Below, piece by piece: positions 1 to 8,129 of a stretch of 64,000 nucleotides of DNA (positions are counted from its first letter, which is position 1; each line of letters begins with the position of its first letter). Where the stretch lies: the NCBI GenBank assembly GCA_023429375.1, contig JAEYVY010000007.1, positions 496,001-560,000 on the forward strand, written 5' to 3'. Both the position numbers and the translations under genes were made by a program. Below the pieces are notes generated by a model. The model made no database searches and was not told where the DNA came from. It saw only the letters and a list, made by a program, of their open reading frames with translations. The DNA is from Bacteroidota bacterium (lineage in GTDB: Bacteria; Bacteroidota; Bacteroidia; Bacteroidales; Tannerellaceae).

Positions 1-435
1 ATTATTCGCTCCAATTTGCAGGTCATTACCCACACTCGCTTTTAAGATATTGCTTGCGTCATCAAACAACCATGAACCCACTTTTGCAGGTACAACAATT
101 GGGTCTGTAACTACAATGTGAACTTTCTTCGTTAGTTGACCATTGTAAGTAATTGTAATATCCGCTTCACCTTCTTCAACACCCGTTACAACACCGAACT
201 GGGTAACAGTTGCAATTCCCTCATCAGACGATGTCCATTCAAAAGCCGATGAAGCAACATTATTTGAAGGAAGGCCATTAACTGTTATCAGTTCTTTATT
301 ACCGATAAGCATGTGAATGTTTTCTTTGTCTACAGTGAAATTATCAACGTTGTTATCATCGTCATTACAACTTACGAATTGTAAAGCTGTCAGCGATAAA
401 GCAGTAATGTATATGAATAACTTATTTATTTTCAT
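1..435 (-). CDS. Lipoprotein with Ig-like (BIG2-type) domain, partial
   Basis: The reading frame is open from an ATG at 435 to the left edge of the window, giving the first 145 residues. It starts MKINKLFIYITALSL and reaches a lipobox-like FVSC near residue 23, followed by an Asp-rich linker (NDDDNN); this is a typical surface lipoprotein start in Bacteroidales. Residues of about 35-105 read like a bacterial Ig-like BIG2 domain (SSDEGIATVTQFGVVTGVEE, then a conserved Gly/Ile pattern). The segment after it (GSWLFDDASNILKASVG) resembles the start of a LamG/jelly-roll carbohydrate-binding domain; that is an inference from few residues. It begins 27 bases after susD, so it is probably cotranscribed with the SusC/SusD pair and serves as the surface glycan-binding lipoprotein of that locus. 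The C-terminus lies outside the window. Confidence 0.7.
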   Translation of the reverse strand, partial: MKINKLFIYITALSLTALQFVSCNDDDNNVDNFTVDKENIHMLIGNKELITVNGLPSNNVASSAFEWTSSDEGIATVTQFGVVTGVEEGEADITITYNGQLTKKVHIVVTDPIVVPAKVGSWLFDDASNILKASVGNDLQIGANN

Positions 436-461
436 AATCTTTATTCGTTAGTATAATAGTA

Positions 462-2183
462 TTAATAACCTATGTTTTGCTTTACATTCTCAGATTTATC
501 AATTACTTCTTGAGGGATAGGGAACACATGATGTACGTTTGGATTGTACGAACGTGCAGGCCAAATCTGTATTTTTCCTGAAGGATCGAAGGTATATACT
601 GTTTCTTTAACAACATTCCCGTTTGCATCTAATACAGGTTCACCTTTATCATTAAGTTTGTCAACTTCTTTAGCAATGACTCTTGGTTCATATCCATGAA
701 GAGGTTTGCTGTAGACTTCTTGAGCATCTCCCCAACGAACTAAGTCTAAATGACGGCTAGGTAAGAATTCGTATGCCAATTCCAAACGACGTTGTTTTTT
801 CAATTCAGCCATCGATCCATCGTTTTCAAAGCTAAGTCCAGCACGTTCACGAATTTGACCAAGAAGGCCTTTTGGACTATCACAATTAGGCACAGAAGTG
901 TTAGATCCTTTTCCTCCTTGAATCATTGCTTCAGCTTTCATTAACAGGATATCTGCATAACGCATAACGCATTGTCCTAACGCATTTGTCTGGTTGTCGC
1001 CATTTGGGTTAACTGTTTTTCCAAGGCAATCTTCAGGAGCGAAGACAGACATGAATTTACGGAAAGTAAGGCCAGAAGTACTTGAAATAGATGAAGCATC
1101 AGCTTTTCCGTCTTTCATACCGAAATGAATGTCTTTTCCGATAAACATGATGTGCTGTCCAGGAACCAGAATAGTTGCATCACGTCTAATATCGCTTGGA
1201 CTATATGCTTCATACAATTCAGCAGTTGGTTGGAAATAGCCCCATGTATTATACAATCCGTATCCATCTTTTTGGAAACCCATACCGTGGAACTTCGGAC
1301 CATCTGTTGCATTACCTAAAATTGAATAAATATATTCTGAGCTAAAGTTATTCTCAATTGTGAATAATTTGTTGAAATCAGGATATAATGCACGTTTGTC
1401 AGCACCTGTCAGATTGATGATTTTGTCACACATTTCAATGACAACGTCATAATACTTATTATCATATTGAGCGGCATAAAGCGCTGCACGTGCAGCGAAT
1501 GCCCAAGCAGCAGTTTTATAAGGACGCCCATAATCCGTTGGAGCTAAATCTGTCCAAGAAGGTAAAAGATCAGCTGCTTTACGCATGTCATCAATGATCA
1601 TATCGTAATTGTCAAGTACAGAAGCTGGACGAGGAAGTGCATTAATTTCATCAGAACTCATCCCTTCAACAACGATAGGGATACCTCCATTTACGCCATT
1701 ATCACCAAACCAAGGAGCAAGCCACAAATAAGAATATCCTCTAAAGAAGTAAGCTTGTCCCATAGCAAAATCTGCAAACTTCTTTGTTAATATCCCTTCT
1801 TTCATGTTTGGAACATTATAAAGAATGTCGTTCGCTTTTGCTATTGCATGATACATCTCATTATACATTTCACTGATGTAACCAACATCAGTACCCATTT
1901 GGAAGTCTTTTATACGGTCTGCGGTTGAATTTGTACGACCTGTAACCATATCATCACTACAGTTTTCGAACCACATATGTCCACGACCCCCTACTTCTTC
2001 ACGTCCGGCATAAACATATAATGAATTAGTAGCGTAGATTACTTTCTTTTCTGAAACCCAAAAAGCATCAGAATCGATATCCCCATAGTTCGGATTATCT
2101 AAAAAATCATTACAACTGATGAAGCTTGAAAATAGGGCAAGCATCAATATTTTAGAGCTATATTTCGATATACTAGTTTTCAT
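462..2183 (-). CDS. SusD/RagB-family nutrient-binding lipoprotein
   Basis: A 573-residue lipoprotein: hydrophobic start, SCNDFLDN lipobox region near residue 24 and the conserved YGDIDSDAFW segment soon after, which is typical of SusD N-termini. The long alpha-helical middle contains the TPR-like segments (AYFFRGYSYLWL, AWAFAARAALYAA) and the C-terminal part has the RRLELAYEFLPSRHLDLVRWG signature of the family, followed by an IWPARSYNPNVHHVFPIPQEVID tail region. SusD proteins sit on the outer surface and close over the SusC transporter to capture glycan or peptide ligands. The gene starts 18 bases after the susC stop, as expected for a translationally linked SusC/SusD pair. The substrate cannot be read from the sequence; no glycoside hydrolase is visible before the left edge. 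Confidence 0.95.
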   Translation of the reverse strand: MKTSISKYSSKILMLALFSSFISCNDFLDNPNYGDIDSDAFWVSEKKVIYATNSLYVYAGREEVGGRGHMWFENCSDDMVTGRTNSTADRIKDFQMGTDVGYISEMYNEMYHAIAKANDILYNVPNMKEGILTKKFADFAMGQAYFFRGYSYLWLAPWFGDNGVNGGIPIVVEGMSSDEINALPRPASVLDNYDMIIDDMRKAADLLPSWTDLAPTDYGRPYKTAAWAFAARAALYAAQYDNKYYDVVIEMCDKIINLTGADKRALYPDFNKLFTIENNFSSEYIYSILGNATDGPKFHGMGFQKDGYGLYNTWGYFQPTAELYEAYSPSDIRRDATILVPGQHIMFIGKDIHFGMKDGKADASSISSTSGLTFRKFMSVFAPEDCLGKTVNPNGDNQTNALGQCVMRYADILLMKAEAMIQGGKGSNTSVPNCDSPKGLLGQIRERAGLSFENDGSMAELKKQRRLELAYEFLPSRHLDLVRWGDAQEVYSKPLHGYEPRVIAKEVDKLNDKGEPVLDANGNVVKETVYTFDPSGKIQIWPARSYNPNVHHVFPIPQEVIDKSENVKQNIGY

Positions 2184-2201
2184 TTTATTGCTGATTAGAA
2201 A

Positions 2202-5200
2202 TTAAAAACTCAAATTCAAACCAAATGTATACATACGTGCAATTGGATATGTACCAGCGTCTACACCGTTATTACCCACTTCCGGGTCAAAGCCTGTATA
2301 GTTTGTGAATGTTGCGAGGTTTTCTCCGCCCACATAAAAGCGGAGTTTCATTCCGTCCAAGCCAATCTTTGTCATCGCTGCTTTAGGTAATGAATAACCC
2401 AATGTTACGTTCTTCAAGCGTAAGAAGCTTCCGTCTTCCAAGAAATAGTCAGATGGTGTTGAATAGTTTTTATTTGGGTCATTACCCATAGAAAGACGTG
2501 GTGTAGAAGATGAGTGATTGTAAGTCCATGAGTCAAGTACTGAAGTCAGGAAGTAACCATTGTCGCGTCCTGTTTCACCAAACATTTTCACACCATTATA
2601 TATTTTGATATCAGCGATTCCTTGGAACATGATATTGAAGTCAAATCCATTCCATTCAAATCCACCACCGATAGCATAGGTCAATTTTGGCAAATAGCTA
2701 CCCATATAAATTTTGTCGCTTTCATTGATCACACCGTCATTATTGGTGTCAACAAAAATCAAATCACCAGGAACAGCATTAGCCTGAAGCTTTTTCGTTT
2801 GACCAGTTGCTGGATCGGTCCATACGTAGTTGTCAATTTGCTCCTGTGTTTGGAATAAGCCATTTGTTTTATAAAGTTTATATGAGTACCAAGGTTGACC
2901 TATAGTAGAATATAAACGAGGGTTTGTTCCACCATCAATCGTGTAGTTATGAACCATTTCTGTGTAGCTTTCCAAGTCCAAAACTTTACTGTCAACGGTT
3001 GCCAAGTTTCCATATACATTGAAGGTTACATCACCTATTTTATTGTTGTAATCAGCAGAGAATTCCCAACCTGTATTACGAACTTTACCCACATTGCCAT
3101 AACGAGGATTTTTCATACCGGCTAATGGAGAGTCACCCATTTCTTCGATCAAGTCTTTAGTCATTTTATTGAAATAATCTACTGTGAAGTTTAATGCATT
3201 GTTTAAGATACTAAAGTCAAGACCAAAAGAGGTTTGTTCAGTAGTTTCCCACGTCAGATTCTTATTGATAAGAGATTTTATATAATATCCAGGTTGGCTA
3301 ATCAAATCTTTACCGAATACACCATAATCACGAGTCATTACATAAATTGCTTTATGTGAGTTACGTGGTACTAAGTTAACATTACCTACTTGTCCCCATC
3401 CTGCACGGAACTTGAGCATGTCGATATATGAAACATTTTCTTTCCAGAAGTTTTCAGAAGAAACTTTCCAAGAAGCAGAGAAAGCCGGGAACACACCAGA
3501 ATTACTGTCTTTGAACAAATTTGATGTAGCATCACGACGGATGCTTGCAGTTAAGAAGTAGCGATCGTCAAATGAGTAGCCGATACGTCCAAATAGTGAA
3601 GCCAAAGTAGTTACACCACGATATTCATAAGGAGGGCTTGACAGTCTGACACCTTCCAATGAGTTTTGAAGTTGTGTTTCATAAGCTCCTTCGTCATCAT
3701 ATCCATAAGCGGTTACATTTGTGTTGCGATCAGATACGCGTTGCATAGAGAATCCACCCATAACACTGAAGTTATGTTTGCCGATTTCTTCTGCATAAGT
3801 AGCGTAGTTTTCCCATAACCATTTACTCCACCATTGATTGTAATGATATTTGTAATTTTCATTACTTGTTCTTCCAATTTCAGGTACTTCGAATTTAAAT
3901 CTATCTCTACGAGCAGATTTAAAACCATATGTAAAGTTTGATTGTAAAGTAAGCTTGCTGATAGGTTTAATTTCTAATGAAGAAGTTGAATATAGGGTCA
4001 CAACAGGACGATTGTCTCTTACACGAAGCAGAGAGGCTACTGGGTTTGCATAGTCGCCAGAGCTTGATACACCTTGGTCGGCAGCCCATTTTGGAATAGT
4101 ACCACCATACATTGGCGTTCCATCGCCATTGCGCATCAATTCACCTAATTCTAGAGGATTGTTAGGGTTTAATGCATGTTCATATACAGTTTGTGAACGA
4201 GGGTAGAAGATAGAAGTCATCAAAATACCTGTATGTGATCCATTATGAACATCACCGATACCATTAGAATGTTCGAATGTAACCTTTTCAGAAAACTTCA
4301 TCCATTTTGTAATCTGAAAATCGGAATTTAGACGAGCATTGATGTTTTTTTGGAATGTGTTAATCAATATACCATCGTTTTGGTCATAAGTTACTGAAGC
4401 CAATGTTTTCATTGATTCAGAACCTCCGTTCAATGTAATTGAATAATGTTGGTTATTTCCTGTGCGAAGAACTTCGTCTAACCAGTCTGTACGAGTCACA
4501 CCTGCATAAGGGAATGAAGTAACATCGTAAGCGCCTGGGATTGAAACATTATTCAAAGAAGAATTTTTCTTGTCTTGCCATACTTGTACGAACTGTTCAG
4601 CAGTAACAACTTCAGGCTTCCTCCAAGCATTTTTCACACCATAATAGGCATTTGCTTCCACAGAGATTTTTCCTGCTTTTGCTTTTTTCGTAGTAATAAC
4701 GATTACACCACCAGAACCTACTTGAGCTCCATAGATAGCAGCAGATGCAGCATCCTTCAATACAGATATAGTTTCAATATCTTCTACGTTGTAAGGAGCG
4801 TTTGGAACACCATCGACAACTACCAGTACACCATCACCATTACGAGAACCTTTACCTCTTAAATTGACAGCACTACTTTGGCTTGCTAAAGGGTCACCAC
4901 CAGGCATTTGAATTGTCATACCTGCCACTTTACCTTGCAATACAGAGTTAATACCACCAGCTCGTGCTTTCATGTTCTCGTCAACTTTTACTGTAGATAC
5001 AGCCATTGACAAGTCTTGTTTACGAGATGTACCATAGCCGATTACGACTACTTCTTCCAAATTCTGAAGGTCTTCTTCCAAGATAATGTTTAAGGTTTGT
5101 GCTCCTGTAACTTTTATTTCTTGTGATTTGTAACCTATCATAGACACAACAATTGTGCTATTAGGATTTACTTCAAGTTTAAACTTCCCATCAATATCAG

Positions 5201-5333
5201 AAACGGTTCCGTTGGTGGTGCCTTTTTCTAAAACTGATGCTCCAATCATTGTTTCGTTGAGTGTGTTGTCAATGATGGTACCTTGAATTGTTACCTTATT
5301 GCTTTGTAAGATTTCTAAAACAGAGGGCGACAT
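2202..5333 (-). CDS. SusC/RagA-family TonB-dependent transporter, N-terminus out of frame
   Basis: This is the outer-membrane channel of the pair. From the first in-frame ATG (5333) residues of about 14-90 form a carboxypeptidase-regulatory-like domain (VTIQGTIIDNTLNETMIGAS), followed by the SusC signature EEVVVIGYG at about 93-101, a plug domain (LQGKVAGMTIQ, LVVVDGVP) and a long beta-barrel ending in an aromatic F (ARMYTFGLNLSF), as required by the BAM complex. Length 1043 fits the family once a signal peptide is added. However, the 5333 start leaves no signal peptide. Upstream codons in the same frame still encode one (LFALAFTCLFLGQTGIYA) but have no start codon before a TAG at 5433-5435; the natural ATG at 5446 is in another frame, separated by an A8 run. 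As written, the gene can make an exported protein only by slippage or if the sequence has an error. Confidence 0.9.
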   Translation of the reverse strand: MSPSVLEILQSNKVTIQGTIIDNTLNETMIGASVLEKGTTNGTVSDIDGKFKLEVNPNSTIVVSMIGYKSQEIKVTGAQTLNIILEEDLQNLEEVVVIGYGTSRKQDLSMAVSTVKVDENMKARAGGINSVLQGKVAGMTIQMPGGDPLASQSSAVNLRGKGSRNGDGVLVVVDGVPNAPYNVEDIETISVLKDAASAAIYGAQVGSGGVIVITTKKAKAGKISVEANAYYGVKNAWRKPEVVTAEQFVQVWQDKKNSSLNNVSIPGAYDVTSFPYAGVTRTDWLDEVLRTGNNQHYSITLNGGSESMKTLASVTYDQNDGILINTFQKNINARLNSDFQITKWMKFSEKVTFEHSNGIGDVHNGSHTGILMTSIFYPRSQTVYEHALNPNNPLELGELMRNGDGTPMYGGTIPKWAADQGVSSSGDYANPVASLLRVRDNRPVVTLYSTSSLEIKPISKLTLQSNFTYGFKSARRDRFKFEVPEIGRTSNENYKYHYNQWWSKWLWENYATYAEEIGKHNFSVMGGFSMQRVSDRNTNVTAYGYDDEGAYETQLQNSLEGVRLSSPPYEYRGVTTLASLFGRIGYSFDDRYFLTASIRRDATSNLFKDSNSGVFPAFSASWKVSSENFWKENVSYIDMLKFRAGWGQVGNVNLVPRNSHKAIYVMTRDYGVFGKDLISQPGYYIKSLINKNLTWETTEQTSFGLDFSILNNALNFTVDYFNKMTKDLIEEMGDSPLAGMKNPRYGNVGKVRNTGWEFSADYNNKIGDVTFNVYGNLATVDSKVLDLESYTEMVHNYTIDGGTNPRLYSTIGQPWYSYKLYKTNGLFQTQEQIDNYVWTDPATGQTKKLQANAVPGDLIFVDTNNDGVINESDKIYMGSYLPKLTYAIGGGFEWNGFDFNIMFQGIADIKIYNGVKMFGETGRDNGYFLTSVLDSWTYNHSSSTPRLSMGNDPNKNYSTPSDYFLEDGSFLRLKNVTLGYSLPKAAMTKIGLDGMKLRFYVGGENLATFTNYTGFDPEVGNNGVDAGTYPIARMYTFGLNLSF

Positions 5334-5446
5334 GGTGTCGGAAACTCCGTTAGCATATATACCTGTTTGCCCAAGGAATAAACAGGTAAATGCGAGCGCA
5401 AATAGTTTTGCGTTTTTTTTCGTTTTGATTTGCTAATTTTAGTCAT
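5334..5446 (-). other. Detached susC signal-peptide region with A8 homopolymer frameshift
   Basis: On the minus strand an ATG at 5446 starts MTKISKSKRK and then enters a run of eight A (plus-strand T8 at 5413-5420). Continuing in that frame gives KTQNYL, which is not signal-like. The frame shared with SusC gives NAKLFALAFTCLFLGQ, an obvious signal-peptide core. With nine A the two parts would join into one 1081-residue SusC with a normal leader (MTKISKSKRKKNAKLFALAF). With eight they do not. Possible explanations are a sequencing or assembly error, a fixed mutation, phase variation by strand slippage, or transcriptional slippage on poly-A. Confidence 0.75.
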
Positions 5447-5684
5447 AAATCAGTTACTAAAGGTTTAACATAGTCCTTATAATTATTCGTTTCATCACAT
5501 TTTCAATATTATAGTTATTCTGAGCCATAGCGAATAGTTTAAGATTGATTAGTTCCGAAGCCGATTAATATTCAAAGGAAGATGGTTAATATTACGTGTG
5601 TTTTATAATCAGTTAAAATAAAGTGTGTTGTGTTTTTTTATGCGTTTTAAAAATATTAGGAATACACGGTTAACTTTGGGATCA

Positions 5685-5692
5685 CAAAAATA
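5685..5692 (-). promoter_or_regulatory. Candidate promoter of the susC operon
   Basis: The minus strand reads TATTTTTG, matching the Bacteroides -7 box TAnnTTTG, with a TTG 18 bases upstream at 5711-5713. It would give a leader of about 230 bases before the 5446 ATG. The remaining AT-rich sequence between 5447 and 5811 shows no other coding signal. Confidence 0.4.
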
Positions 5693-5811
5693 ATAAGTTT
5701 GCCGGAAAGCCAATGATTTGTATGGGCTTAATTTTCGAAGAGTAGGATATTGGGGTTTTACTTTTTGTGTATTAATGTGTTAAGGTGTTAGATTTTTAAT
5801 AGGATAAATAC

Positions 5812-5845
5812 AAAAAGAGAGTTCCTAACCAGGAACTCTCTTTTT
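5812..5845 (-). terminator. Rho-independent terminator of the RNase G gene
   Basis: A perfect 14-bp inverted repeat (AAAAAGAGAGTTCC / GGAACTCTCTTTTT) with a six-base loop begins two bases after the RNase G stop codon. On the minus strand it ends in a T run. The A-rich other arm could also stop transcription coming from the left. Confidence 0.85.
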
Positions 5846-5846
5846 G

Positions 5847-7418
5847 TTATTTCAAATCCAATTCTTCTTTCATGTCTAACTCATTCTTGTCTGAATCGTA
5901 GAAACGGTATTCAAGAAAAGAAAGACTTTGGTCCGGAATGATTCTCATGCCGAAAGAATATTTGAATTTCCACTTCCATTTTAAAGGATAAAATCCTTTG
6001 TTTATGTACGCTGCTATGTAAGGATGTACATGCAGGAAGAATTTCTTCATGTGATGTTTGTTTACCAAACAATCTATTTTCCCTTCCAAACTGTCCGTAA
6101 ATAGGATGGAGGGTTTGGCTGTACCTGTCCCAAAACAGGTAGGACATTGTTCAGTTGTATTTACGTCCATCGCCGGTCTCACTCGCTGACGAGTAATTTG
6201 CATTAAGCCGAACTTGCTCAAAGGAAGGATGTTGTGTTTTGCCCTGTCTGTAGACATTGCTTTCGTCATATGTTCGAATAGCTTTTGTCTGTTTGCAGGT
6301 TCTCCCATGTCGATAAAGTCAATCACGATGATACCCCCAAGGTCACGTAGTCTGAGCTGGCGTGCAATTTCATCTGCAGCTGCCATATTAACGTCGATAG
6401 CCGTTTTTTCCTGAGCATCACTGCCTTTGGATCTGTTGCCACTATTAACATCGATTACGTGCATTGCTTCGGTATGCTCGATAATAAGGTAAGCTCCACT
6501 TTTATACGTTACAGTCCGTCCGAAAAGAGACTTAATCTGTTTGGTGATTGCGAAATTGTCAAAGATGGGGAGTTCGCCTGTGTATAGCTGGACGATATTC
6601 TCACGTCCGGGTGCTATTAATGTGACGTAATCTTTCAGATTATTATAAACATCTTTGTCATTTACGTAAATGTTCTGAAACGATGGATTGAAGATGTCTC
6701 TTAAAAGAGCTACAGAACGTGCTGTCTCTTCATAAATTAGTGCAGGAACTTTTGCTTTTCCTACTTTAGGGATGTTGTCTTCCCATCGTTTTACCAATGT
6801 CTTTAACTCATGATCAAGCTCAGCAACCCTTTTACCTTCGGCAGAAGTGCGTACAATGACGCTGAAGTTTTTAGGTTTAATACTTTGAATCAACTGACGT
6901 AAGCGGGCTCGCTCTTCGCTTGATTTGATTTTTGTGGAGACCGAAACTTTATCAGCAAAGGGAATTAATACGATATACCTGCCGGCAAAGGAAAGCTCGG
7001 AGGTTAATCTTGGTCCTTTTGTTGAGATAGGCTCTTTTGCAATCTGTACTAAGACTTCCTGTCCAACTTTCAATACATCACTGATGCTGCCTTCTTTCTC
7101 AATCTCTGGAAGTATCTGCACTTTTGAAAGCGATGATATCTTCTTGGGATCGCTAAGAACCTGCTTCAGGTATTTTTGTTGAGTATTGAAGTTGGGACCT
7201 AAGTCCAAATAATGAAGAAATGCATCCTTTTTATATCCTACATCAATGAACGCAGCGTTTAAACCCGGCATTAGTTTTTTTACCTTGCCAAGGTAAATGT
7301 CGCCTACTGCAAACGAAACGTTGCGTGCTTCTTTTTGAAGCTCCACAAGATTTTTGTCTTCAAGTACGGCGATAGAAACCTCTTTGGGTTGTACATCGAC
7401 TACTAATTCACTAATCAC
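5847..7418 (-). CDS. rng: Ribonuclease E/G family endoribonuclease (RNase G-like)
   Basis: A 523-residue cytoplasmic endoribonuclease that trims rRNA precursors and cuts structured or 5'-monophosphate RNAs. An S1-like RNA-binding segment lies near residues 35-130 (VGDIYLGKVKKLMPGLNAAFIDVG, with an insertion before LKVGQEVLVQI). The catalytic core shows both metal-binding acidic motifs, HVIDVNSG and IIVIDFIDM, and the CPTCFGTG motif that forms the Zn-link of the dimer. The length matches RNase G rather than RNase E, whose long scaffold tail is missing. The gene stands alone: a 15-bp palindrome separates it from the small basic protein gene upstream, and its own terminator follows directly. The start at 7418 gives the usual MISELVVDVQP opening. 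Confidence 0.95.
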   Translation of the reverse strand: MISELVVDVQPKEVSIAVLEDKNLVELQKEARNVSFAVGDIYLGKVKKLMPGLNAAFIDVGYKKDAFLHYLDLGPNFNTQQKYLKQVLSDPKKISSLSKVQILPEIEKEGSISDVLKVGQEVLVQIAKEPISTKGPRLTSELSFAGRYIVLIPFADKVSVSTKIKSSEERARLRQLIQSIKPKNFSVIVRTSAEGKRVAELDHELKTLVKRWEDNIPKVGKAKVPALIYEETARSVALLRDIFNPSFQNIYVNDKDVYNNLKDYVTLIAPGRENIVQLYTGELPIFDNFAITKQIKSLFGRTVTYKSGAYLIIEHTEAMHVIDVNSGNRSKGSDAQEKTAIDVNMAAADEIARQLRLRDLGGIIVIDFIDMGEPANRQKLFEHMTKAMSTDRAKHNILPLSKFGLMQITRQRVRPAMDVNTTEQCPTCFGTGTAKPSILFTDSLEGKIDCLVNKHHMKKFFLHVHPYIAAYINKGFYPLKWKWKFKYSFGMRIIPDQSLSFLEYRFYDSDKNELDMKEELDLK

Positions 7419-7454
7419 TATAAAAAGTATTTAATATGACCTTCCATAATACGC

Positions 7455-7495
7455 AAAGAACAAACTTAAAAGGTCATAGCTTAAGTTTGTTCTTT
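7455..7495 (-). terminator. 15-bp perfect inverted repeat, probable terminator
   Basis: Arms AAAGAACAAACTTAA (7455-7469) and TTAAGTTTGTTCTTT (7481-7495) pair perfectly around an 11-base loop. It lies after the 29-residue basic protein gene and before RNase G. The left arm also carries a match to the -7 box on the minus strand (TAAGTTTG, 7461-7468), so the hairpin may overlap the RNase G promoter. Confidence 0.6.
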
Positions 7496-7520
7496 AGAGT
7501 TCTTTTATTAACAGAAACCT

Positions 7521-7610
7521 TTATTTCTTCTTATGTCTGTTCTTTTTTAGTCTCTTTTTGCGCTTGTGCGTAGACATTTTATGTCTTTTTCTCTTCTTTC
7601 CGCTTGGCAT
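7521..7610 (-). CDS. 29-residue very basic ribosome-associated protein (COX24/mS38-like)
   Basis: The ORF MPSGKKRKRHKMSTHKRKKR followed by LKKNRHKKK has about 20 Lys/Arg/His in 29 residues, is complete with a TAA stop, and lies between HU and RNase G on the same strand. The pattern K-R-K-x-H-K-x-x-T-H-K-R-K-K-R recalls the AURKAIP1/COX24 (mS38, bacterial bS22-like) family of tiny ribosomal proteins that thread into rRNA. Similar short ORFs are, to my knowledge, present in many Bacteroidota and are often left unannotated because of their size. It has only 40 bases between it and the HU stop, so the two may be cotranscribed. Ribosomal location is inferred from composition and family resemblance. 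Confidence 0.75.
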   Translation of the reverse strand: MPSGKKRKRHKMSTHKRKKRLKKNRHKKK

Positions 7611-7650
7611 TGCTTTTTATTTTTAAAAATTAGACTTTATGATAATTAAT

Positions 7651-7923
7651 TTATTTTACCTTACTCAAGAAAGTTTTGGCAGGTTTGAACGATGGAATGT
7701 TATGTTCCGGGATGATTATTGTAGTGTTTTTCGAAATGTTACGAGCTGTCTTTTGTGCTCTTTTCTTAACAACGAAACTACCGAAACCTCTTAAATACAC
7801 ATTATCTCCCTTCGACAAAGAATCCTTTACAATCTCCATAAAAGATTCAACGCTTGCTAACACCGAATGTTTGTCCACACCTGTGTTTTTAGAAATTTCG
7901 TTTACAATATCTGCTTTAGTCAT
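7651..7923 (-). CDS. HU/IHF-family DNA-binding protein
   Basis: A 90-residue histone-like protein that bends and compacts DNA as a dimer. The N-terminal helix pair (MTKADIVNEISKNTGVDKHSVLASVESFMEIVKDSLSKG, about residues 1-39) is followed by the dimer beta-sheet NVYLRGFGSFVVKKR, the family signature, and by the DNA-contacting arm with ARNISKNTTIIIPEHNIPSFKPAK. The usual arm motif GRNPxTG is changed to ARNISKN, a variant common in Bacteroidales HU paralogues, and the Pro at the arm tip is retained in IIIPEHN. A TAnnTTTG box lies 47 bases upstream. HU versus IHF subunit cannot be separated by eye. Confidence 0.93.
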   Translation of the reverse strand: MTKADIVNEISKNTGVDKHSVLASVESFMEIVKDSLSKGDNVYLRGFGSFVVKKRAQKTARNISKNTTIIIPEHNIPSFKPAKTFLSKVK

Positions 7924-7969
7924 GTCTATAGATAATTAATTGATTTAAACCTATTAATTTTTTGGAATG

Positions 7970-7977
7970 CAAATATA
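7970..7977 (-). promoter_or_regulatory. Promoter -7 box of the HU gene
   Basis: The minus strand reads TATATTTG, an exact TAnnTTTG match, placing the transcript start about 40 bases before the HU ATG. I see no good -33 TTTG at the usual spacing. Confidence 0.55.
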
Positions 7978-8100
7978 TAGCTTTTTTCCATAGCGATGAA
8001 ACAATTGTTTCCTATTTTGATAAAAAAAGATTTTGCAATCGGTTACTACTCCGATAGTTTACTTACATTATTATAATGTGAAGGTTTCGAAAAAAAGACG

Positions 8101-8108
8101 TACTTTTG
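8101..8108 (+). promoter_or_regulatory. Promoter -7 box of the ABC-F gene
   Basis: TACTTTTG matches TAnnTTTG. Transcription would begin near 8115, downstream of the TTG codon at 8106, so translation most likely begins at the ATG at 8130. Confidence 0.6.
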
Positions 8109-8129
8109 CCGTTCTTTATTAAAATAGAT

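Noticed and set aside
462..5446. A specific substrate for the SusC/SusD locus
   Set aside because: No glycoside hydrolase, lyase or sulfatase is inside the window, so no substrate can be named.
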